Source: Pyrinomonadaceae bacterium (lineage in GTDB: Bacteria > Acidobacteriota > Blastocatellia > Pyrinomonadales > Pyrinomonadaceae). Taken from it: DNA of 8,894 nt. Below, in pieces: positions 1-6,599 of this stretch. The stretch is taken from NCBI GenBank assembly GCA_014379795.1, contig JACMLC010000110.1:1-8894 (forward strand), written 5' to 3'. The translations under genes were made by a program, and so were the position numbers. The notes beneath the pieces are model-generated. The model saw nothing but the letters and a program-made list of their open reading frames with translations. It did not search any database and was not told where the DNA came from. The stretch's first letter is position 1; the number at the start of each line of letters is the position of its first letter.

Positions 1-884
1 ATCACAGCTACGCGCAGCTTGTGCATCACCTTCCCGCAGAGCGCACCATCGTGACGTGCCATGACATAGACACTTTTCGTTGTCTGCTGGAGCCGGAGCG
101 TGAGCCGCGCTCAAAGTTGTTCGTCGCGATGACCCGAAAAATTTTTGACGGCTTGCGCAAGGCTGCGCGCGTGACTTGCGATAGCCACGCGACGCGTGAT
201 GACTTGTTAAAGTACGAAGTCATTCCACCGGAACGCCTGTCCGTCATTTATAATGGAGTGCATCCAACTTGTTCCGCAGAGCCGGATGCACTTGCGGACG
301 AAAAAGCCGCGCGGCTGCTCGGCGCGGCGCAGGCTGGCGGGATAGATTTGCTGCACGTCGGCAGCACGATTGCGCGCAAACGAATTGATGTGCTACTCAG
401 TGTCTTCGCGGCGGTCAAAAAAGAGTTCTCGCAGGCGCGGCTCCTGCGTGCCGGAGGAGCATTTACGCGCGAGCAGTTAAAGCTTGTCGAGCAGCTCGGG
501 TTGGCAAAATCCATCGTCGTCTTGCCTTCGCTCTCACGTCCGGTGTTGGCCGCCGTGTACAGGCGCGCGACGCTGGTCTTGCAGCCATCTGAGCGCGAAG
601 GGTTCGGCCTGCCCGTGATTGAAGCGATGGCGTGCGGCGCTCCAGTCGTTGCCAGCGACCTACCCGTCCTGCGCGAGGTGGGAGGCGAAGCGAGCGTTTA
701 TTGTCCGGTCGCAGACGTAAAAACTTGGACAGCATCGGTCAATGAATTGTTATCCGGGCGAAGCATGCAGCCAGAGCTTTGGGCAGCGCGTCGCGCCGCA
801 GGACTCGCCCAAAGCTCTCTGTTTAGCTGGTCTGAATACGCACGCCGGATGGTCTGCCTGTATCAGGAACTGTGCGCTTCGTGA
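1..884 (+). CDS. GT4-family glycosyltransferase, 5'-truncated by the window edge
   Basis: Predicted retaining glycosyltransferase with a GT-B fold that moves a sugar from a nucleotide donor onto a growing surface glycan at the cytoplasmic face of the membrane. The frame is open from base 3 with no stop before it, so the gene starts upstream; about 293 residues are visible. The acceptor-side half includes VTCHDIDTFR and a basic helix region. The donor half begins near LLHVGSTIARKR, and the GT4 signature EGFGLPVIE, with the two glutamates of the E-x7-E motif encoded at 597 and 621, is followed by AMACGAPVVASD. A GTG at 21 could start translation, but it would cut off part of the first Rossmann domain. 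Its place ahead of gmd and another GT4 gene supports a polysaccharide role. Donor and acceptor cannot be told from sequence. The family call is firm, the substrate unknown. Confidence 0.88.
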   Translation, partial: HSYAQLVHHLPAERTIVTCHDIDTFRCLLEPEREPRSKLFVAMTRKIFDGLRKAARVTCDSHATRDDLLKYEVIPPERLSVIYNGVHPTCSAEPDALADEKAARLLGAAQAGGIDLLHVGSTIARKRIDVLLSVFAAVKKEFSQARLLRAGGAFTREQLKLVEQLGLAKSIVVLPSLSRPVLAAVYRRATLVLQPSEREGFGLPVIEAMACGAPVVASDLPVLREVGGEASVYCPVADVKTWTASVNELLSGRSMQPELWAARRAAGLAQSSLFSWSEYARRMVCLYQELCAS

Positions 885-912
885 GACAATCTGTAACTCA
901 TGCTAATCAAGA

Positions 913-1040
913 GTAGAAATTCTTTGCGCACTTTGCGTCTTAAATCTTTGCGGTCTTTGCGTTAAGAGGAAGTTTAAACGCAAAGACCGCAAAGGAGAGC
1001 CGCGCAAAGATCGCAAAGGGAAAAGCGAATTTATTTCTAC
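913..1040. repeat. 128-bp nested imperfect palindrome of CTTTGCG units
   Basis: Three nested pairs of inverted arms fold this gap sequence back on itself. The outer ends are GTAGAAAT (913-920) and ATTTCTAC (1033-1040), a perfect match. The middle arms, 922-937 and 1003-1018, carry two CTTTGCG units each and differ at only two positions. The inner arms, 946-963 and 977-994, are perfect over 18 bp (CTTTGCGGTCTTTGCGTT) around a 13-nt loop. The flanks lack a T-tract, and nothing in it codes for protein. It resembles the small non-autonomous foldback (MITE/BIME-like) repeats scattered through many environmental genomes, but no mobility gene is present. It lies between the first glycosyltransferase gene and gmd, and could also stall or end transcription between them. 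Confidence 0.8.
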
Positions 1041-1053
1041 CCTCGATTCGCAT

Positions 1054-1076
1054 CACTTATACTTTTTTGGTAAGTG
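1054..1076. promoter_or_regulatory. Possible operator dyad upstream of gmd
   Basis: CACTTA (1054-1059) and TAAGTG (1071-1076) form a perfect 6-bp inverted repeat around an 11-nt T-rich centre, about 48 bases before the gmd start. TATACT (1058-1063) and TATAAC (1081-1086) resemble -10 boxes here, but I find no convincing -35 for either. This may be a promoter/operator region serving gmd and the genes after it. Six-bp dyads occur often by chance, so the call is weak. Confidence 0.2.
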
Positions 1077-1123
1077 CGGTTATAACTTTGCCGTAGAAGT
1101 TCGCGGTTGTGAGGAGAATATTA

Positions 1124-2143
1124 GTGAGCGGGAAAAAAGTCCTTATCACAGGCATCACGGGTCAGGACGGAAGCTATCTGGCAGAACACCTGTTAGGACT
1201 CGGATACGAAGTGCACGGCCTTGTGCGTCGCGTCGCGCTGGAAAATCCCAAAGGCAGATTTGTGCGCCTCGCGCATTTGCTGGATAAGCTGATTCTGCAT
1301 CCGGCGAGTCTTGAAAGTTACCCGAGCATTTTCAGCGTCATCAGCCGCCATGGGTTCGATGAATGCTATCACCTAGCGGCGCAGAGTTTTGTCGCGGAAA
1401 GCTTTGCCGACGGCTTCTCGACGATGAACACCAACATCAACGGCACGCATTACATGCTGGCCGCCTTGCGCGAGATACGTCCCGATTGCCGCTTCTACTT
1501 TGCCGGGTCGTCCGAGATGTTCGGCAAGGTGCGCGAGATGCCGCAACGCGAGACGACGCCTTTCCATCCGCGCTCGCCCTACGGCATCAGCAAAGTCGCG
1601 GGCTTTGATTTGACGCGCAACTATCGCGAGGCATACGGAATGTACTGTGTGTCGGGCATGCTGTTTAACCACGAATCGCCCCGTCGCGGCTTCGAGTTCG
1701 TGACGCGCAAGATTACCAGCACGGTCGCGCGTATCAAGCTGGGGCTGGCGTCCGAATTGCGCATCGGCAATCTGGAAGCGAAGCGCGATTGGGGGCATGC
1801 TGCGGATTACGTGCGCGCGATGCACTTGATGTTGCAACAGGCGGAGCCGGACGATTATGTCGTGGCGACGGGCGAGACTCATTCAGTGCGCGAGTTTTGC
1901 GAAAGAGCCTTCTCGGAAGTTAAGCTTAATTATCAGGATTATGTAGTGGTGGACGAGCTTTATTACAGACCTGCGGAAGTTGACCTGTTAATCGGCGATG
2001 CGACCAAAGCGCGCACCGTTCTCGGCTGGCAACCGCGCTACACTTTCGAGACCTTAGTCACAGAGATGGTGCAATCCGATCTTGAAGCCCTGCATGCGAT
2101 GAGCGAAAGCCCGAGCTTACAGGACACGCCGTTTCGTTACTGA
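1124..2143 (+). CDS. gmd: GDP-mannose 4,6-dehydratase
   Basis: Converts GDP-D-mannose to GDP-4-keto-6-deoxy-D-mannose with bound NADP, the branch point to GDP-fucose, GDP-rhamnose, GDP-perosamine and related sugars. An extended short-chain dehydrogenase of 339 residues. The N-terminal nucleotide-binding loop is GITGQDGSYLAEHLL (G10, G13, G16). The active-site region has SSEMFG (S129-S130-E131) and the YGISK tyrosine/lysine pair (Y153, K157), followed by the family-typical NHESPRRGFEFVTRKI. I chose GTG 1124 because AGGAG at 1112-1116 sits seven bases before it and it gives the standard MSGKKVLITG start; a GTG at 1109 would add five residues and include the ribosome site itself. Length is slightly below the usual 345-370. 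The second enzyme, a reductase or aminotransferase, is not in the window, so the final sugar is undetermined. It probably feeds the neighbouring glycosyltransferases. Confidence 0.95.
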   Translation: MSGKKVLITGITGQDGSYLAEHLLGLGYEVHGLVRRVALENPKGRFVRLAHLLDKLILHPASLESYPSIFSVISRHGFDECYHLAAQSFVAESFADGFSTMNTNINGTHYMLAALREIRPDCRFYFAGSSEMFGKVREMPQRETTPFHPRSPYGISKVAGFDLTRNYREAYGMYCVSGMLFNHESPRRGFEFVTRKITSTVARIKLGLASELRIGNLEAKRDWGHAADYVRAMHLMLQQAEPDDYVVATGETHSVREFCERAFSEVKLNYQDYVVVDELYYRPAEVDLLIGDATKARTVLGWQPRYTFETLVTEMVQSDLEALHAMSESPSLQDTPFRY

Positions 2144-2187
2144 AATTGCCCGAAGAGCATGTTGCGCCGCTCCATAAAATTATTCAG

Positions 2188-3393
2188 ATGAGCACTCTGC
2201 TTAATCCATCAACACGCCCTCGCGATGCGGAGTTAGAGACTTCAGTTAGTGCACCTGCGCCTCTGCCGTGGATGCAAGCGTTGAGACATCGTCGCGTGCT
2301 TCACGTCGGCAAGTTTTATCCGCCGCACATGGGGGGCATGGAGACGCATTTGCAGGCTCTCTGCGAAGAGTTGCAGGATAAGATAACAGTCGAAGTCCTC
2401 GTCGCCGGTGACGAGCGCAGGACTAGAGAAGATATTATCGGCGTCGTGAAGGTGACGCGCGTCGGCACGGCTCTCAATCTTTCTGCCGCGCCGGTCTGCC
2501 CTGCGATGACGCGAAAGATTCGCGAAGCCGGGGCAGACCTTGTGCATATGCACTTGCCTAATCCGACGGCGATTCTCGCTTACCTTGCGAGCAAACAAAG
2601 TGGCCGTCTCATCTTTACTTATCACAGCGATATTATCCGGCAGAAAATGTTGAGCCGTGCGTTCCGCCCCTTCCTGCGTCGCGCCTTAACCAGAGCGGAT
2701 GCGATTATTGTCGGCAGTCCGAATTACCTCGAAAGCTCAAGCGTCTTACAGGAGTTTAAGGAAAAATGCCGCGTCATTCCCTTTGGCATTCCCTTTGAGG
2801 ATTTTCAGCGGGCGGATGCAGCGGAAGTTTCAGAGATACGACGGCGCTACGGCTCGCGCATAGTGCTGGGCGTCGGGCGGCTGGTGTATTACAAAGGCTT
2901 TGAGTACCTGATTCGCGCGATGCGGGAGGTGCGCGGCCATCTGCTGATTATCGGCGGCGGCCCTTTGCTCGGCGCGCTTGAGAGAGAAGCAGAGGCGTGC
3001 GGCCTTGCGGAGCGCGTCACGTTTTTAACCGATGTCAAAGACGTGCGCCCGTATTATCATGCGGCGGATGTCTTCGCGCTCTCGTCCATCGCGCGCAGCG
3101 AGGCTTTCGGTCTCGTGCAGTTAGAGGCGATGGCGTGCGGCGTTCCGGTCGTGAATACAAAGCTTGATTCCGGCGTCCCCTTCGTCTCGCAGGACGGAGT
3201 GACCGGCCTGACTGTTCCGCCAGCGGATGCACAGGCTCTGGCACAGGCGATCAACGGCTTGCTTGATGATGCGCCTCAACGCGCAAAGTTTGGCGAGGCC
3301 GGACGCCGACGCGTCGAGCAGGAGTTTAGTTTGGAGACGATGACGCGCAGGACTCTTGAGCTATATGCAGAAGTTCTGGCGATGAAGCATTGA
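2188..3393 (+). CDS. GT4-family glycosyltransferase, mannosyltransferase-like
   Basis: Predicted GT-B retaining glycosyltransferase of about 401 residues, likely adding mannose or a derived deoxyhexose from a GDP-sugar to a lipid-linked glycan. The N-terminal domain has HVGKFYPPHMGGMETHLQAL, the glycine-rich acceptor/donor loop common in GT4, and then DLVHMHLPNP and FTYHSDI. The donor domain starts at VLGVGRLVYYKGFEYLIRAM, with LLIIGGGPL. The motif SEAFGLVQLEAMACGVPVV holds the E-x7-E pair (E305, E313). The start is uncertain. ATG 2188 is used here but has no clear ribosome site; a TTG at 2146, three bases past the gmd stop, would add 14 residues; ATG 2272 sits just before the conserved core. 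The close spacing to gmd suggests co-transcription. The GDP-sugar donor is inferred from that neighbour, not from residues. Confidence 0.9.
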   Translation: MSTLLNPSTRPRDAELETSVSAPAPLPWMQALRHRRVLHVGKFYPPHMGGMETHLQALCEELQDKITVEVLVAGDERRTREDIIGVVKVTRVGTALNLSAAPVCPAMTRKIREAGADLVHMHLPNPTAILAYLASKQSGRLIFTYHSDIIRQKMLSRAFRPFLRRALTRADAIIVGSPNYLESSSVLQEFKEKCRVIPFGIPFEDFQRADAAEVSEIRRRYGSRIVLGVGRLVYYKGFEYLIRAMREVRGHLLIIGGGPLLGALEREAEACGLAERVTFLTDVKDVRPYYHAADVFALSSIARSEAFGLVQLEAMACGVPVVNTKLDSGVPFVSQDGVTGLTVPPADAQALAQAINGLLDDAPQRAKFGEAGRRRVEQEFSLETMTRRTLELYAEVLAMKH

Positions 3394-3448
3394 AGCTAAA
3401 ATTTTATACCGAATTGCAAAACAAAATAAGGAATCAGATGAAAGAGCC

Positions 3449-3551
3449 AGAGCGGGGGCAATCCCGCCTTCCTGACCTGAGAGACAAGGTATCTTGAATG
3501 GCTCAATCCACATTGATTAGCAGGTTGGGAAGAGGGGCTTGCCCCCGCTCT
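3449..3551. repeat. 103-bp element with 24-nt terminal inverted repeats
   Basis: The left end (3449-3472, starting AGAGCGGGGGCAA) and the reverse complement of the right end (3528-3551) match at 21 of 24 positions, and weaker pairing continues inward (TGACCTG against CAACCTG). The 55-base centre has no reading frame and includes a small CAAG-GTAT-CTTG hairpin. It fills most of the 181-base gap between the second glycosyltransferase gene and the transferase gene at 3575, ending 23 bases before that start. It resembles a miniature inverted-repeat element. As RNA it would form a long GC-rich stem, so it may also limit transcription between the two genes. I saw no clear target-site duplication. 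Confidence 0.7.
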
Positions 3552-3574
3552 TGCGCGGTATTAAAAGCTGAAGC

Positions 3575-5170
3575 GTGAATACTTACTTACTCATCTTTAT
3601 TTTATCCGCTGTCTCATCGCTCGTGCTGACGCCGACTGTGCGTCGCGTGTGTGAGCGGTACGGGCTGCTGGATGTGCCGCGTGACGAGAGGCGTGTGCAT
3701 CGCAAGTCGGTTCCGCGCCTCGGCGGTGTGGCGATTTTTCTGGCCGCGCTGATTGCGCTCTCCGCGCTTCCGTTCGTGCACAATTCGCTGACGCGCTCGC
3801 TCGGCGTCATCCGTTGGAGATTCTTTGCCGTTCTCATCCCGGCGACGTTGGTCTTCCTGTTCGGCGTGTATGACGATTTGCGCGGGTCTAAAGCTCCCGT
3901 GAAATTTCTCGTTCAAGCGTTGGCGGGGGGATTGCTGTACGCGCTCGGCGGGCGCATAGAAGTTCTCTCAGTGCCGTTTGTCGGGACTATCGAGCTGCCC
4001 GTCGTGCTCAGCGTCTTTTTAACTATTCTCTGGACGGTGGCGATTAGCAATGCTTTTAATTTGATTGACGGGATGGACGGGTTGGCAGCCGGGGCAGCGT
4101 TGTTTGCGTCGTTCGTGATGATGGTCGTGTCGCTGTCGCTCTACAATCCTTTTGTGACGGTCATCTCGATTGCGCTGGCCGGAGCATTGATCGGATTCCT
4201 GCGATACAACTTTAATCCGGCTTCGATCTTTCTGGGAGATTCGGGTGCGCTGTTCATAGGCTTCACTCTGGCCGCGCTCGCCGTGCAGGGAACTCAGAAA
4301 GCATCCACTGTGGTCGCGGTGATGATTCCTTTGCTGGCTTTCGGCGTGCCAATGGTGGACACGGGATTTACGATGGTGCGCCGCTTCCTGAGCGGGCGAC
4401 CGCTCTTTCAAGGCGACCGCGAGCATATACATCACATGCTCTTGGCGCGCGGCTGGTCGCAAAAGCGCGTCGCTTTTGTCCTCTACGGCGCGTGCGCCCT
4501 GTTTGGCTTGATGGCGATGCTGTTTGTCGGCGAGTCTGGACGCACGACGGGCTTGATGCTCTTTGTGATCGGAGTGGCGGTGGTCTTGGCCGTCGGGCGG
4601 CTGCGTTATCACGAGATAGATGAGATTAAGGCGAGCATGAAGCGCAACTTGGGCGACCGTCGCGTGCGCGCGGCCAACAATTTGCGTGTGCGCCGCGCGA
4701 CCCGTGCCATCTCCGAAGCCCGCACGCTTCAGGAAATGTTCGATGCGATGCAGAAGATGCTTGAGTTCGGCGAGTTCGTCTACGCCGTCGCGCAGCTCGG
4801 TCATGCGGAAGATGCAGAGCGCAACCAGAGCCTGCTGGCGCGAGAGCAAAGCGCAAACACCGTGCGCCGCGCAGAGATGCACAAAGGACTCATCCGCTGG
4901 ACGTGGGAGCGCGGCGACATCGAAGCCGGAGAGATCGTCGGCTCCGGACATTTCTGGACACTGCGCCTGCCGCTTTCGACCGAGCGCGGCGCGTGGGGTT
5001 ACGTCAATCTCTATCGCGGCCTTGATAGCGACGCTCTCATGCTCGACATCAACTACCTCTGCCACCTCTTCCAGCGCGAGATGTCCTGCGCCGCCGAGCG
5101 TATCCTGACCACAGATGACAGGCATCCTGTCTCAAATGTCCCGCCGCAGATTATGAGCGCGACGAAATAA
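3575..5170 (+). CDS. WecA/MraY-type polyprenyl-phosphate sugar-1-phosphate transferase with C-terminal soluble domain
   Basis: Integral membrane enzyme predicted to transfer a sugar-1-phosphate (GlcNAc-1-P in WecA relatives) from a UDP-sugar to undecaprenyl phosphate, the first step of lipid-linked glycan synthesis. Residues 1-345 hold about eleven hydrophobic segments. The family motifs are present: D100-D101 in GVYDDLRGSKAPVKF, the magnesium-site NLIDGMDGLAAG (N162, D165, D168), FLGDSGALFIGF (D222) and the cytoplasmic HIHH (284-287). WecA/TagO proteins usually end near 350-370 residues. Here about 180 more follow: a basic stretch (KRNLGDRRVRAANNLRVRRATR), then a mixed alpha/beta region with GHFWTLRLPLSTERGAWGYVNLYRG, which looks GAF-like in rhythm but is not recognised. 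The GTG start gives a standard first membrane helix although its ribosome site is weak. Not MraY itself by context: no peptidoglycan genes are near. Sugar specificity is inferred only. Confidence 0.9.
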   Translation: MNTYLLIFILSAVSSLVLTPTVRRVCERYGLLDVPRDERRVHRKSVPRLGGVAIFLAALIALSALPFVHNSLTRSLGVIRWRFFAVLIPATLVFLFGVYDDLRGSKAPVKFLVQALAGGLLYALGGRIEVLSVPFVGTIELPVVLSVFLTILWTVAISNAFNLIDGMDGLAAGAALFASFVMMVVSLSLYNPFVTVISIALAGALIGFLRYNFNPASIFLGDSGALFIGFTLAALAVQGTQKASTVVAVMIPLLAFGVPMVDTGFTMVRRFLSGRPLFQGDREHIHHMLLARGWSQKRVAFVLYGACALFGLMAMLFVGESGRTTGLMLFVIGVAVVLAVGRLRYHEIDEIKASMKRNLGDRRVRAANNLRVRRATRAISEARTLQEMFDAMQKMLEFGEFVYAVAQLGHAEDAERNQSLLAREQSANTVRRAEMHKGLIRWTWERGDIEAGEIVGSGHFWTLRLPLSTERGAWGYVNLYRGLDSDALMLDINYLCHLFQREMSCAAERILTTDDRHPVSNVPPQIMSATK

Positions 5171-5241
5171 GGCGAAGGCCAGTGAATGTCAATAACTGAA
5201 TGTTTTTTGTTGGTGGGCGCGGCTTTGCAATGCCTTCATCA

Positions 5242-5775
5242 TCACTTGATGAAATTTGAGGCATCACAGTTTTTCAGTTCTTTAGGACACTCTCCTATTT
5301 GCATCCAGTCATAGAAAAACGACGGATCGCCTTCAATTGCAAAAAAGACACGCTTGATGGAAGGGAATTGTTTCAGTGTCTTTTCCACCTGGCCAAAGAA
5401 ATTCGAGCCGCCGCAACTGGTGGTGAAATTACTGATATTGGTGGTTGAAGTGAGGTCTCTCAAATTAACGTAAGCGACCTTATTTTTCACATTCACACTG
5501 ATTAAAAATGATTTCGTGGCTTCCGAAAAATCAGAATAAAAGCCTTTGGCTTTTTCCTCGCTGGTCGGACCGGCAAACAATTGCTCCAGCGCCGCTCCGG
5601 CAACGACGGCAGTCTTTGGTATCGTTCTGCTAACTGGGTGAACCTTTACCGCACACTCGCCTTTATCATGTTTTGTGTTTGGGAAATAGAGCTTGATTGA
5701 CATAGTTTGCTGTGCTTGCCCGTAAGCAACCGTCGCAATGAACAAAAACAGCATCATTAAAGCGAATGTTTTCAT
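5242..5775 (-). CDS. Secreted GerMN-domain protein
   Basis: A 177-residue exported protein of unknown role. Residues 1-20 form a signal peptide (MKTFALMMLFLFIATVAYGQ), with likely cleavage after AYG. The rest fits the GerMN domain, first seen in the spore protein GerM and in many envelope proteins of non-sporulating bacteria: KLYFPNTKHDKGE, VSRTIPKTAVVAGAALEQLFAGPTSEE, a central VKNKVAYVNL strand and a closing KTLKQFPSIKRVFFAIEG. No lipobox cysteine follows the signal, unlike many GerMN lipoproteins, so a soluble periplasmic protein is more likely. Four cysteines (in GECAV, TTSCGG, GECPK and KNCD) could form disulfides. AAGGAG lies six bases before ATG 5775. It faces the polysaccharide block tail to tail and is probably a separate unit, with a hairpin repeat in the same orientation just upstream. 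The domain call is good; no partner or ligand can be named. Confidence 0.82.
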   Translation of the reverse strand: MKTFALMMLFLFIATVAYGQAQQTMSIKLYFPNTKHDKGECAVKVHPVSRTIPKTAVVAGAALEQLFAGPTSEEKAKGFYSDFSEATKSFLISVNVKNKVAYVNLRDLTSTTNISNFTTSCGGSNFFGQVEKTLKQFPSIKRVFFAIEGDPSFFYDWMQIGECPKELKNCDASNFIK

Positions 5776-5827
5776 GTGGCTCTCCTTAGAATTTGACAGC
5801 GCGAGATACTAACAAAAAAAAGATAGA

Positions 5828-5880
5828 GGGACAAAGCTTTTCAACCCCGCTCCACCGCACAAACCTAAAACATGACGAGC
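5828..5880 (-). repeat. Hairpin repeat copy A (minus strand) with TTTTAGGTT box
   Basis: Read on the minus strand: CATGTTTTAGGTTTG, then a stem-loop (5853 down to 5828) with a GAAA loop and right arm AGCTTTGTCCC, then TCTATC and a run of eight T (5812-5819). Several pairs are G-U and one is A-C, so this is the weakest stem of the four copies. The ATG of the GerMN gene lies 53 bases downstream in the same direction. No minus-strand gene lies upstream of it in the window, so it does not serve as the terminator of any visible gene. Confidence 0.65.
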
Positions 5881-5900
5881 GCGCCAACACCCTTTCGTCG

Positions 5901-5926
5901 TCCCTTCATTTCTGCTACATTCTGCA
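5901..5926 (+). repeat. Duplicated leader segment, copy 1
   Basis: These 26 bases (TCCCTTCATTTCTGCTAC, then A, then TTCTGCA) match 6265-6290 at 25 of 26 positions. The match widens to 33 of 36 if taken from 5891 and 6255. The segment ends 13 bases before each coiled-coil gene start, so the ribosome sites differ but the leader just upstream is shared. This indicates that the two small genes were duplicated with their leaders, or that the leader is kept by selection. Confidence 0.8.
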
Positions 5927-5939
5927 AAGAGGTATAGAT

Positions 5940-6194
5940 ATGACCAACGAAGAGATGGAAAGAGCTATTGAGTTCTTACTGAAAAGTCAGGCTGGCTTTG
6001 AGGTGCAGCTTGCACAGACGAGCCAGCAAGTGCAAGTGATGGCAGAGACGCATACAGAGTTTACGCGATTTGTAAGGGGCTTTATGGAGGCGCAAAGCGA
6101 GCTTAATCAGTCTGTGCGGGAGACTTTGCGCTCATTGACGCTGGCGCAGGCTCGGACGGATGAGCGTTTGAGCGATCTTGAGAGCAGCAGTTGA
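5940..6194 (+). CDS. Small coiled-coil protein, paralog 1
   Basis: An 84-residue, Gln/Glu-rich protein predicted to be almost entirely helical. It begins MTNEEMERAIEFLLKSQAGF, then a heptad-like helix (VQLAQTSQQVQVMAETHTEF) and ends TDERLSDLESSS. I do not recognise a function; small proteins of this style recur in Blastocatellia-like genomes, from memory. The ATG at 5940 follows GAGG (5929-5932) by seven bases. The frame stays open back to 5793, but those extra 49 codons run through the repeat and leader sequence and are not real coding. Its N-terminus aligns with the next gene (MT-E---R---F-L--QA-F-V), so the two are paralogs. Likely forms a homo- or hetero-oligomer with paralog 2; this is inference. 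Confidence 0.75.
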   Translation: MTNEEMERAIEFLLKSQAGFEVQLAQTSQQVQVMAETHTEFTRFVRGFMEAQSELNQSVRETLRSLTLAQARTDERLSDLESSS

Positions 6195-6200
6195 CTCCGA

Positions 6201-6256
6201 AAATATTTTAGGTTTGGTCTACGGTATAATGGAGCAGGGCTGAAAAAGCTTTGCTC
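6201..6256 (+). repeat. Hairpin repeat copy B with TTTTAGGTT box
   Basis: ATTTTAGGTTTGG (6203-6215) precedes the stem-loop at 6230-6256: left arm GGAGCAGGGCT, loop GAAAA, right arm AGCTTTGCTCC, giving eleven pairs of which two are G-U. The outer stem is GGAGCA/TGCTCC, whereas copies C and D have GGGCA/TGCCC, so base changes on one side are matched on the other. It is followed by TTTCTTCC. It lies seven bases past paralog 1 and 47 before paralog 2, and could end transcription of the first or control the second. Confidence 0.75.
6224..6229 (+). promoter_or_regulatory. Possible -10 box before coiled-coil paralog 2
   Basis: A perfect TATAAT abuts the left arm of hairpin copy B. The nearest TTGACT (6190-6195) is 28 bases upstream, too far for a normal sigma-70 spacer, and no other -35 is clear. 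If used, the transcript would start inside or just at the hairpin. Offered as a weak candidate only. Confidence 0.22.
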
Positions 6257-6264
6257 CTTTCTTC

Positions 6265-6290
6265 CTCCCTTCATTTCTGCTACCTTCTGC
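6265..6290 (+). repeat. Duplicated leader segment, copy 2
   Basis: The partner of 5901-5926, differing only in C for A at the nineteenth base. It lies between hairpin copy B and the ribosome site (GGAG, 6293-6296) of paralog 2. In this copy the order is box, hairpin, segment, gene, all in one direction. Before paralog 1 the box and hairpin are in the opposite orientation while the segment keeps its direction. Confidence 0.8.
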
Positions 6291-6303
6291 ATCGGAGACG
6301 CTT

Positions 6304-6591
6304 ATGACAGACGAAGACCGCCAGCGCACAATGGATTTCATCCTTGAGCAGCAAGCACAGTTCTCGGTAAATGTACAAAAGCTTGAGGAAATACAGAAGC
6401 AAGCGGAGCTAGAGCGCAAAGCTGATGCCGTGAGGATTGGAAGAGTAGAAGAATCTATTATTACCCTCACACGAATAGCTCAAGGCTTTGATGAGAGATT
6501 AGACAATCAACAGGAACAAATTACAGATGTGAAGCAGGCCGTTGTGATGCTCGCTAAGATTGTGGGCGAAGGGCGTAACGGGCAGTCATAG
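6304..6591 (+). CDS. Small coiled-coil protein, paralog 2
   Basis: A 95-residue charged helical protein without signal peptide or membrane segment. It begins MTDEDRQRTMDFILEQQAQF and continues as a coiled coil rich in Glu, Lys, Gln and Arg (VQKLEEIQKQAELERKADAV), with a second helix (FDERLDNQQEQITDVKQAVV) and a short tail (GRNGQS). GGAG sits seven bases before ATG 6304. It shares its N-terminal pattern and its leader with paralog 1 but diverges strongly in the second half, so the duplication is old or the tails evolve quickly. Function is not recognised. It lies between hairpin copies B and C and 116 bases before the TIR-TPR gene; a link to that gene is possible only by position. Confidence 0.78.
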   Translation: MTDEDRQRTMDFILEQQAQFSVNVQKLEEIQKQAELERKADAVRIGRVEESIITLTRIAQGFDERLDNQQEQITDVKQAVVMLAKIVGEGRNGQS

Positions 6592-6599
6592 ACGCGAAA

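Noticed and set aside
913..1040. CTTTGCG units as a CRISPR array
   Set aside because: Units are 7 bases, face both directions and have no regular spacers; the arrangement is a palindrome.
1373..1882. Minus-strand open frame (169 codons) across gmd
   Set aside because: Antisense shadow of the gmd active-site region; no recognisable protein features and no ribosome site of note.
4019..5125. Long minus-strand open frame (368 codons) across the WecA-like gene
   Set aside because: It lies antisense to a gene with intact family motifs, reads as His/Arg/Gln-rich sequence with no domain, and is what GC-rich codon use produces in the opposite frame.
5235..5253. Terminator between the convergent WecA-like and GerMN genes
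   Set aside because: TTCATCA and TGATGAA pair over only 7 AT-rich bases, overlap the GerMN stop codon, and no T-run follows on either strand.
5793..5939. 49-codon N-terminal extension of coiled-coil paralog 1
   Set aside because: It runs through the reversed hairpin repeat and the duplicated leader. ATG 5940 has its own ribosome site and aligns with the start of paralog 2.
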